Source: Chloroflexota bacterium
GTDB taxonomy: Bacteria > Chloroflexota > Limnocylindria > QHBO01
Direction: 5' to 3'
Assembly: GCA_013694795.1 (NCBI GenBank)
Contig: JACDBS010000240.1
Coordinates: 1 to 5,379 of the forward strand
Length of the DNA stretch: 5,379 bases
Position 1 is the stretch's first letter. Every line of letters starts with the position of its first letter. A program made the translations under genes and the position numbers. A model generated the notes under the pieces. The model was not told the DNA's origin and made no database searches. It worked only from the letters and a program-made list of their open reading frames with translations. Below are positions 1 through 5,326 of the stretch, in pieces.

Positions 1-461
1 CCCGTCGTGCCTGGCGGTCGGTGGGGGTCGACCTGCACCCCGAGGTGCTCTCGATCGCTCGCCGCGAGACCGCGGCGGAGCCATTGATCGAGATCGTCGA
101 GGGCGACGCACGCGCCCTCCCGTTCGAGGACGGCGCCTTCGACGTGGCGCACTGCTCGCTCCTGGTCCACCACCTCGAGCCGGCCGAGGTGGTGCGGGCG
201 CTGCGTGAGCTGAGTCGCGTCGCCCGACGTGGCGTCGTCATCAACGACCTGCGGCGCGGCATCTGGCCGTTCTGCGCCACCTGGGCCAGCGTCATGGCCT
301 TCGGCCGCAGCCGTGTGACCCGCAACGACGGGCCCCTCTCGGTCCGGCGGGCGTACACCCTGGACGAGCTGGACCGTCTGCTGGCCGATGCGGGACTCGT
401 GATCCGCTGGCGATCGAACCGCTGGATGCCACGCGTCGTCACCGCCGCGTCGCGTGCATGA
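1..461 (+). CDS. SAM-dependent methyltransferase, class I (5' end missing)
   Basis: This is the C-terminal part (152 codons, frame starting at nt 3) of a Rossmann-fold methyltransferase of the UbiE/Methyltransf_11 kind. The frame is open to the left edge, so the GTG at 21 is probably internal. The glycine-rich SAM loop is lost. What remains starts at strand beta2 with VGVDLHP (residues 7-13), whose Asp normally binds the SAM ribose. Next comes EGDARALPFEDGAFDV (33-48), the motif II region that holds the adenine-binding Asp, then HCSLLVHHLE (50-59). The later segment VVINDLRRG (78-86) and the NDGPLSVRRAYTLDEL stretch (108-123) recall, from memory, methyltransferases that sit beside type III polyketide synthases and FAD oxidoreductases. 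The substrate is unknown, probably a lipid phenol, quinone or polyketide. The stop overlaps the next gene by 4 bp (ATGA, 458-461), with no Shine-Dalgarno before that ATG, which suggests translational coupling. Confidence 0.88.
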   Translation, partial: RRAWRSVGVDLHPEVLSIARRETAAEPLIEIVEGDARALPFEDGAFDVAHCSLLVHHLEPAEVVRALRELSRVARRGVVINDLRRGIWPFCATWASVMAFGRSRVTRNDGPLSVRRAYTLDELDRLLADAGLVIRWRSNRWMPRVVTAASRA

Positions 462-1633
462 CCACGATCGACGCACTCATCGTCGGGGCCGGACCGGCTG
501 GCTCCGCCATGGCCGCCGGCCTGGGACGCGCAGGCGCCCGCGTCCTCCTGCTGGAGTGGGCGCACCATCCACGGCCGAAGGCATGCGCCGAGTACGCCAG
601 CCCCCGGATCGTGGAGGAGCTCACGCACATTGGCCTCGCACCGGAGGCATGGAGCGACGAGGCCGTGCCGCTGAGCGGGATGCATCTCCACGCCGGGGGC
701 CACGCGGTGAAGATCGCCTATGCCGATCAGTTTGGCTCCCGCCGCGCCTGGGGCATTGATCGACGGCGCTTCGACGAGCGGCTTGCGCGCCACGCCGTCG
801 ATTCAGGGGCGCAGCTCCGGGAGGGCGCCCGCGTCGTCGAGCTGACCCATGGCGGAGGACGGGTGAGCGGTGCACGAATTCGCGACATGCGAACTCGTCG
901 CACCGAGACGATCGAGGCTGACTGGGTCATCGGAGCTGATGGCGCCCGGTCCACCGTCGCGCGCCTGCTGGGGGTGGATCGCGCGGTCCGATTTCCGCGT
1001 CGCCTGGGGCTCATCGCCCATTACGCCGGCGTCACTGACCTCACCGATCACGGCGAGATGCATGTCGGGCGGGGGTGGTACGTGGGCCTTGCGCCGACGC
1101 CCGGCGGCGAGCTGAACGTGGGGATGGCGCTGCCCATGGTCGATTCGGGTCGCTCCGCGGAGCTGCGCTTCGAGGCGGCCATCGACGCGCTGCCGGCGGT
1201 TGCCGGACGCCTGGCGGGCAGCACGCGCATCTCACCCATCCGTGGCGCGGCACCGATCGGCCACCGCGTGAATAATGCCGCCGGCCCGGGCTGGATCCTC
1301 ATCGGCGACGCTGCGGGCTTCGTGGACCCCTTCACCGGCGAGGGCATTCACCGCGCGCTGCGCTCCGCACGGGCAGCCGCCGACGCGCTGGCGGCCGGAG
1401 GCGACGTGGCAGCGACCTACCGCCGGGCACGGCGCCGCGCGTTCGCCGCCAAGACGGCCCTGAGCTGGCTTGTCCAGGGCTTCCTCGCCATCCCGCCACT
1501 GCTTGAGCACGCCGTCGAGCGCCTGGAGGCAAGGCCATCGGCGACGCTCCTGCTCGGCTCGGCCCTCGGCGACTGTCGCCCGGCGACCGACGCTCTCTCT
1601 CCGAGGGCGCTGTTCGAGGTGCTACGGCCATGA
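458..1633 (+). CDS. FAD-dependent oxidoreductase, geranylgeranyl reductase/hydroxylase-like
   Basis: A 391-residue flavoprotein of the PHBH-fold group that includes geranylgeranyl reductases, aromatic hydroxylases and halogenases. The N-terminal dinucleotide fold is clear: ALIVGAGPAGSAMA (6-19) with acidic E33 ending beta2. A second FAD motif, WVIGADGARSTVAR (156-169), is the DG motif. The third, ILIGDAAGFVDPFTGEGIH (280-298), contacts the FAD pyrophosphate and ribityl chain. The KACAEY stretch (41-46) resembles the conserved Cys region of geranylgeranyl-reductase-like proteins. No transmembrane segment is obvious; the C-terminal 60 residues are partly hydrophobic (LSWLVQGFLAIPPLLE, 335-350) and might touch a membrane. 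It could reduce a prenyl or polyene chain, or hydroxylate an aromatic ring. Placement between a methyltransferase and a SRPBCC/ketosynthase pair favours tailoring of a polyketide-like product. Start and stop both lie in ATGA overlaps, which supports the ATG at 458. Confidence 0.9.
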   Translation: MTTIDALIVGAGPAGSAMAAGLGRAGARVLLLEWAHHPRPKACAEYASPRIVEELTHIGLAPEAWSDEAVPLSGMHLHAGGHAVKIAYADQFGSRRAWGIDRRRFDERLARHAVDSGAQLREGARVVELTHGGGRVSGARIRDMRTRRTETIEADWVIGADGARSTVARLLGVDRAVRFPRRLGLIAHYAGVTDLTDHGEMHVGRGWYVGLAPTPGGELNVGMALPMVDSGRSAELRFEAAIDALPAVAGRLAGSTRISPIRGAAPIGHRVNNAAGPGWILIGDAAGFVDPFTGEGIHRALRSARAAADALAAGGDVAATYRRARRRAFAAKTALSWLVQGFLAIPPLLEHAVERLEARPSATLLLGSALGDCRPATDALSPRALFEVLRP

Positions 1634-2070
1634 GGAGCGAAATCCACGTGCGGATGCGGGCGCCGTATGACCGCATCTTCGACCTGGCTTCCGAGATCGA
1701 GCGCTGGCCGCAGCTCCTGCCACATTACCGATACGTGCGCCGCCTTCCCGGCAGCGAGGCCCGCTTCGCAATGGGCGCGCGACTTGGACCGATCCCGGTC
1801 AAATGGGAGGCCATCTGTACGCCGATGCGCGCCGAGCGGCGCATCGAGTTCGTCCACACCGGCGGCGTGACGAAGGGCATGTGGGTCGCCTGGCACATCG
1901 AGCAGCAGGGCGACGCGTTCGACGTGAGCATTGAGCACCGGCTTGAGCTGCACTGGCCGCTCATCGGGGGGTTCGCCGCGCGCCACATCATCGGTCCGCA
2001 GTTCATCGACGCCATCGCCGGGCGCACGCTGCGGGGTGTGAAGGCGATGGCCGAGGGCCGGGACCCATGA
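1630..2070 (+). CDS. SRPBCC family protein (polyketide cyclase/dehydratase-like)
   Basis: A 146-residue single-domain protein with the START-like (SRPBCC) pattern: a first strand EIHVRMRAPYDRIFDLAS (4-21), the short helical pair including IERWPQLLPHYRYVRRL (23-39), a run of beta-strands with VKWEAICTPMRAERRIEFVH (57-76), and a long C-terminal helix from about 122. Members bind hydrophobic ligands in a deep cavity; relatives include aromatase/cyclases of type II polyketide pathways and the COQ10-type lipid-binding proteins. Length is normal for the family. There is no signal peptide. GAGGTG at 1616-1621, 8 nt before the ATG, is a good ribosome site, and the start lies in an ATGA overlap with the upstream stop. 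Beside a ketosynthase, a role in holding, folding or cyclising a poly-beta-keto or aromatic lipid intermediate is the most economical inference, but ligand and activity cannot be read from sequence. Confidence 0.85.
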   Translation: MRSEIHVRMRAPYDRIFDLASEIERWPQLLPHYRYVRRLPGSEARFAMGARLGPIPVKWEAICTPMRAERRIEFVHTGGVTKGMWVAWHIEQQGDAFDVSIEHRLELHWPLIGGFAARHIIGPQFIDAIAGRTLRGVKAMAEGRDP

Positions 2071-3302
2071 GCGGCCGGCGCGTGGTGATCACCGGCATCG
2101 GGGCCATCACCCCGGTGGGCACCGGCGCGGAGGCCCTGTGGCAGGGCGTGCTCGCCGACCGCTCGGCGGTGAGGCTCATCGACCGCTTCGATGCCTCGGC
2201 CTTTCCGTCGCGCATCGCGGCACAGATCAACGACTTCGATCCGGCGGCACACCTCGATCCGCGCCGCGCGCGGCGCCTGGATCGGTTCAGCGCGCTCTCG
2301 GTGGTCGCGGCTCGCATGGCGGTTGAGCACGCGGGAATCGCGCTGGGCGAGGGCGCGGCGGACCGCGCCGGCGTCTGGCTCGGCTCCGCGCTGGGCGGGG
2401 TCGCCTACGGCGAGGAGCAACACACCGCCTACGTGCAGCGTGGAGCGCGAGGAGTGTCGCCGACGCTGGCGCTGGCGGTGTTCGGCGGCGCCGGTGCCAG
2501 CAACGTTGCGCTCGATCTGGGCCTGACCGGCCCATCGGTCGGAAACGCGAACTCGTGTGCCTCCGGCGCGATGGCCATCGGCCAGGCCTTCCACGCCATT
2601 CGCGACGGCATCGTGGAGGTCGCGCTGGCGGGCGGGGCAGAGGCTCCGCTGGCCCCGCTGACGTTCGGCGCGTTCGCCCTGATCCGCGTCCTGTCGACCC
2701 GCAACGACGACCCCGCAACGGCTTCGCGGCCGTTCGACCGCGAGCGTGACGGCTTCGTCATGGGTGAGGCAGCGGCCATGCTCGTGCTCGAGGAGCGCGT
2801 GGCCGCCGTGCGACGCGGCGCGACGATCGTGGCGGAGATGCTCGGCTTCGGCTCCAGCAACGACGCGTATCACATGACCGTCCCACGGCCGGACGGACGC
2901 GAAGCCGCCCGCGCGATCCGCAGCGCACTCAACGACGCGGGGATCGGCCCCGAGCGCATCGGCTATGTGAATGCCCACGCATCGAGCACGCCGCTCAATG
3001 AGCCGGCCGAGGCCCACGCCATCCGCACGGGCCTGGGCGTGGTCGCCGACCGCGTCGCGGTCTCGGGCACGAAGGGCCTGTACGGGCACGCACTCGGCGC
3101 CTCGGGCGCGGTGGAGGCGGCCATCACGGCCCTGGCCCTCCAGCGCGGCATCCTTCCCGGCACCTGTAACCTCGAGGACCTGGATCCATCGATCGACCTC
3201 GAGATCCTGCGCGACGCACGCACGGAACAGGTCGACGCGGCTCTCACGAACTCCTTCGGCTTCGGCGGCATGAACGCCGCCCTCGTGCTCGGTCGAGCCT
3301 AG
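2067..3302 (+). CDS. Beta-ketoacyl-ACP synthase, KAS II (FabF)-like
   Basis: A 411-residue thiolase-fold condensing enzyme, full length for the FabF family. It begins RRVVITGIGAITPVG (4-18), as FabF proteins do. The nucleophile is C164 in GNANSCASGAMAIG (159-172), and the decarboxylating histidines are H304 in VNAHASSTP (301-309) and H341 in GTKGLYGHALGASGA (334-348), with conserved K336. NSFGFGGMNA (395-404) is the C-terminal glycine-rich loop with the gatekeeper Phe. The reaction is expected to be decarboxylative condensation of malonyl-ACP with an acyl chain. HASSTP instead of the usual HGTSTP, and MN for TN in the loop, mark it as a divergent paralogue rather than the housekeeping FabF. 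A cysteine at the active site excludes a chain-length factor. Linkage to cyclase-like, FAD and methyltransferase genes points to specialised lipid or polyketide synthesis. GAGGG at 2053-2057 lies 9 nt before the ATG. Its stop shares CTAG (3299-3302) with the opposing gene. Confidence 0.92.
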   Translation: MSGRRVVITGIGAITPVGTGAEALWQGVLADRSAVRLIDRFDASAFPSRIAAQINDFDPAAHLDPRRARRLDRFSALSVVAARMAVEHAGIALGEGAADRAGVWLGSALGGVAYGEEQHTAYVQRGARGVSPTLALAVFGGAGASNVALDLGLTGPSVGNANSCASGAMAIGQAFHAIRDGIVEVALAGGAEAPLAPLTFGAFALIRVLSTRNDDPATASRPFDRERDGFVMGEAAAMLVLEERVAAVRRGATIVAEMLGFGSSNDAYHMTVPRPDGREAARAIRSALNDAGIGPERIGYVNAHASSTPLNEPAEAHAIRTGLGVVADRVAVSGTKGLYGHALGASGAVEAAITALALQRGILPGTCNLEDLDPSIDLEILRDARTEQVDAALTNSFGFGGMNAALVLGRA

Positions 3303-3694
3303 CCGGCCAGGGCCCAGGTCAGCGCCCGCTCGAAGGTGAGGGCGCCATCGGCCTTGTCGACGACCATCGTGTGACGGTCGTCGCGGATCATGGACGGGAG
3401 GTCGGATGCCACGCTGCCGGTCCAGTACACGATGGGCGTGAGCGGATGGCGGTGCCGAGTCGCCAGGAACAGGGCGGCGCTCAGCTCGTGCTCCAGGCGC
3501 CAGTCGAGGATGACGGCCGCCGGCGGCGGAGATCGTCGAAGCGCGGCCAGGTACGGCAGGGACGCCCGATAGACCGATGCCTGCGCGCCGGCCGCATGGC
3601 ACAGCTCGACGGCCAGTGCCGCTGCGGCTGGCTCGTCCTCCACGATCCAGACGTGCGGCTGCCAGCCCAGATCGACGGATACTCGCTCCCTCAC
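3299..3694 (-). CDS. Stand-alone response regulator receiver domain protein
   Basis: With the GTG at 3694 this is a 131-residue protein made only of a CheY-like receiver domain, with no DNA-binding or enzymatic output domain. Beta1 with the acidic pair is HVWIVEDEP (14-22; E19, D20). The phospho-acceptor is D64 in AVILDWRL (60-67), the switch Thr is T92 in IVYWTGS (88-94), and the conserved Lys is K114 in VVDKAD (111-116), where the usual Lys-Pro is Lys-Ala. All residues needed for phosphorylation are thus present. It probably works as a phosphorelay intermediate or by protein-protein contact; no cognate kinase is in the window. An in-frame GTG at 3736 would add 14 residues not expected in the domain and would run into the ispG promoter region, so I prefer 3694. 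Neither start has a convincing Shine-Dalgarno. The gene converges on the ketosynthase gene and diverges from ispG. Confidence 0.75.
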   Translation of the reverse strand: MRERVSVDLGWQPHVWIVEDEPAAAALAVELCHAAGAQASVYRASLPYLAALRRSPPPAAVILDWRLEHELSAALFLATRHRHPLTPIVYWTGSVASDLPSMIRDDRHTMVVDKADGALTFERALTWALAG

Positions 3695-3696
3695 GC

Positions 3697-3739
3697 AGCG
3701 TGGCCGATGCACGCCGCATGCCGGTCCGAAGGCCACGCT
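3697..3739. repeat. 9-bp perfect inverted repeat in the divergent intergenic region
   Basis: AGCGTGGCC at 3697-3705 and its exact complement GGCCACGCT at 3731-3739 face each other across 25 bp. The repeat fills the gap between the receiver gene start (3694) and the -10-like box before ispG (3741). The spacer also holds the 6-bp palindrome GCATGC (3716-3721). Position next to two divergent starts would suit an operator for a dimeric regulator, but in GC-rich DNA a 9-bp repeat could be chance, and no known regulator site is recognised. Confidence 0.4.
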
Positions 3740-3740
3740 C

Positions 3741-3746
3741 TACCAT
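3741..3746 (+). promoter_or_regulatory. Candidate -10 box of a leaderless ispG promoter
   Basis: TACCAT matches TANNNT and lies 8 nt before the ispG ATG at 3755, which is the spacing seen for leaderless transcripts in GC-rich bacteria. There is no Shine-Dalgarno at proper distance from that ATG; the nearest purine run, GAAGG at 3728-3732, is 22 nt away. No clear -35 hexamer is seen. An alternative TTG start at 3746, in frame, would overlap this box. Confidence 0.4.
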
Positions 3747-3754
3747 TGCCCTCG

Positions 3755-4987
3755 ATGAGCAGTCCCGCGAGGCGTTCGAGCGTCACCGTCGACGTCGGCG
3801 GTATCCCGGTCGGATCGGCCCACCCCATTGTCGTGCAGTCGATGACGAACACCGATACCGCCGACGTCGATGGCACCGCCATCCAGGTCGCCCAGCTGGC
3901 GCACGCCGGTTCGGAGCTCGTTCGCATCACCGTGAACAATGACGCGGCGGCCCAGGCGGTGCCCTCCATTCGCGCCAAGCTCGATGCGCTGGGGGTGGCC
4001 GTGCCGCTCATCGGCGACTTCCACTACAACGGACACCTGCTGCTCACCAGGTATCCCGAGGCGGCCGCCGCGCTGGCGAAGTACCGCATCAACCCCGGCA
4101 ACGTGGGCACGAAACGCCGCGATGAGCAATTCGCGCAGATCGTCGAGGTGGCGATCGCCAACGACAAGCCGGTCCGCATCGGTGTCAACTGGGGCTCGCT
4201 CGACCAGCAGCTCCTGACCGAGATGATGGATGCGAACGCCGCCTCGCCCGAGCCGAAGGAGAGCCGCGAGGTGATGATCGAGGCCATGATCGAGTCGGCG
4301 CTGCGCTCCGCCCGCCTGGCCGAGGAGACGGGGCTCGGGCACGACCGGATCATCCTGTCGGCCAAGGTCTCCGGCGTGCAGGACCTCGTCGAGGTCTACG
4401 CGCGTCTGGCGGGTCGGTGCGACTATCCGCTCCATCTTGGCCTGACCGAGGCAGGGATGGGCGCCAAGGGCATCATCACCTCCACCGCCGGACTGGCGAT
4501 CCTGCTCCAGCGCGGCATCGGTGACACGATCCGCGTCAGTCTCACGCCGGACCCCGGCGGGGACCGAACCGAGGAGGTGCAGGTCGCCCAGCAGGTGCTC
4601 CAATCGATGGGCCTGCGCTCGTTCTTGCCCCAGGTCTCCGCCTGCCCAGGCTGTGGCCGCACGACCTCGACGTTCTTCCAGGAGATGGCCCGCGACATCC
4701 AGGCCTACCTGGTGGAGCGGATGCCGGGCTGGCGGGAGACGCATCCGGGCGTCGAGGAGCTGCGGGTGGCGGTCATGGGCTGCGTGGTCAACGGCCCAGG
4801 GGAATCCAAGCACGCCGACATCGGGATCTCATTGCCCGGCACGTTCGAGGAGCCAGTGGCGCCGGTCTTCGTCGACGGCGAAAAGACCGAGACGCTGCGC
4901 GGCGACGACATCGTGCCGCGCTTCCTGGCGATCCTCGAGGACTACGTCGAGCGCCGCTATCCCGCTGCGGGGAGCGCATCGGCATGA
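3755..4987 (+). CDS. ispG: (E)-4-hydroxy-3-methylbut-2-enyl-diphosphate synthase
   Basis: IspG (GcpE) makes HMBPP from 2-C-methyl-D-erythritol 2,4-cyclodiphosphate, the next-to-last step of the MEP isoprenoid pathway, using a [4Fe-4S] cluster and electrons from flavodoxin or ferredoxin. The 410-residue protein starts with VGGIPVGSAHPIVVQSMTNT (14-33), the TIM-barrel N-terminal signature. The barrel continues with PLIGDFHYNGHLLL (84-97), RINPGNVG (111-118) and RIGVNWGSLDQQLL (141-154). LHLGLTEAGMGAKG (226-239) follows. The cluster ligands are C297 and C300 in SACPGCGR (295-302) and C343 in VMGCVVNGPGE (340-350), with E350 at the position of the fourth ligand. All key residues are present. It is longer than the E. 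coli enzyme (372) and has a segment around 154-177 missing there; the wording resembles the long form of alpha- and betaproteobacteria. The ATG at 3755 puts the conserved signature 13 residues in; upstream in-frame starts would run through the opposing gene. Confidence 0.97.
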   Translation: MSSPARRSSVTVDVGGIPVGSAHPIVVQSMTNTDTADVDGTAIQVAQLAHAGSELVRITVNNDAAAQAVPSIRAKLDALGVAVPLIGDFHYNGHLLLTRYPEAAAALAKYRINPGNVGTKRRDEQFAQIVEVAIANDKPVRIGVNWGSLDQQLLTEMMDANAASPEPKESREVMIEAMIESALRSARLAEETGLGHDRIILSAKVSGVQDLVEVYARLAGRCDYPLHLGLTEAGMGAKGIITSTAGLAILLQRGIGDTIRVSLTPDPGGDRTEEVQVAQQVLQSMGLRSFLPQVSACPGCGRTTSTFFQEMARDIQAYLVERMPGWRETHPGVEELRVAVMGCVVNGPGESKHADIGISLPGTFEEPVAPVFVDGEKTETLRGDDIVPRFLAILEDYVERRYPAAGSASA

Positions 4988-5037
4988 CGCTCAGCGCGAA
5001 TCGGTTCTTGCCCATTCATTCGCCGGGTGATTGGTAG
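4984..5037 (+). CDS. Possible 17-codon ORF coupled to ispG, or remnant of a gene start
   Basis: An ATG at 4984 overlaps the ispG stop in the same ATGA arrangement as the genes of the upstream operon. GGGGAG at 4969-4974 lies 9 nt before it, a strong Shine-Dalgarno. The frame encodes MTLSANRFLPIHSPGDW and then stops at TAG. I do not recognise the peptide. It could be a real small protein, a leader, the start of a decayed downstream gene, or chance. Its last codons overlap the left arm of the long inverted repeat beginning at 5018. Confidence 0.22.
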   Translation: MTLSANRFLPIHSPGDW

Positions 5038-5197
5038 CCCTTCTCTTGGCCTGATTGCGGGCCGTATCCGGGCGTTCCGGAGCGTGACTCGGCCGACGCG
5101 GCGGCTGAATCGGCGCAGATTTCAACCCTACCAGTCACTGCGTGAATGGCTGGGCCGCTCCCTGTCGGCCCGCGTCAATGTCAATCACCCCGCGAAT
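5018..5197. repeat. 180-bp segment bounded by 16-nt imperfect inverted repeats, with nested pairing
   Basis: The left arm ATTCGCCGGGTGATTG (5018-5033) is complementary to CAATCACCCCGCGAAT (5182-5197) at 15 of 16 positions. Inside, GCGGGCCG (5057-5064) is exactly complementary to CGGCCCGC (5166-5173). Further in, GCGTGACT (5082-5089) pairs with 5133-5141 with one bulged base, and GCCGA (5092-5096) pairs with TCGGC (5110-5114). The segments are nested in order, so one long folded transcript could form on either strand. A small alternative hairpin (GGGCCG 5152-5157 with CGGCCC 5166-5171) competes with the second helix. Candidates are a structured non-coding RNA, a MITE-like element with terminal inverted repeats, or a terminator-like structure after ispG. 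No target-site duplication flanks the arms and no U-tract follows either one. Confidence 0.4.
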
Positions 5198-5326
5198 ACC
5201 TGGCCGATAAACCACGACGGCGTGCGACGAAACGACGCGGCAGCGCTTCAGTGTCACGTCGAGCGCCAGACGGCCTACATGAGAGGGACGGAGCGCAACG
5301 TCGAGCCGGGATCTCGTCGACAAGGT

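Noticed and set aside
1725..3746. 673-codon minus-strand open frame
   Set aside because: It lies opposite the SRPBCC protein, ketosynthase and receiver genes, is rich in Arg, Ala and Gly with no motif, and is a by-product of GC-rich codon use.
3371..3754. Long + strand extension of ispG to a GTG at 3371
   Set aside because: It reads antisense through the receiver gene, has no IspG homology, and the conserved N-terminus follows the ATG at 3755.
3740..4813. 357-codon minus-strand open frame opposite ispG
   Set aside because: It is the antisense of an unmistakable ispG and shows no domain pattern.
5067..5081. TCCGG-GCGTT-CCGGA hairpin as an ispG terminator
   Set aside because: The stem is only 5 bp, no T-tract follows, and such hairpins are common by chance at this GC content.
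5152..5171. GGGCCG/CGGCCC hairpin as an intrinsic terminator
   Set aside because: It has a 6-bp stem but no T-run on either side, and it competes with a longer pairing to 5057-5064.
5174..5185. Tandem GTCAATGTCAAT
   Set aside because: Two copies of 6 bp are too short to be called a repeat; there is no sign of CRISPR or an iteron array.
5135..5323. 62-codon minus-strand frame as a gene
   Set aside because: TTG start, no ribosome site, no recognised domain, and overlap with the inverted-repeat segment; kept only as a remark.
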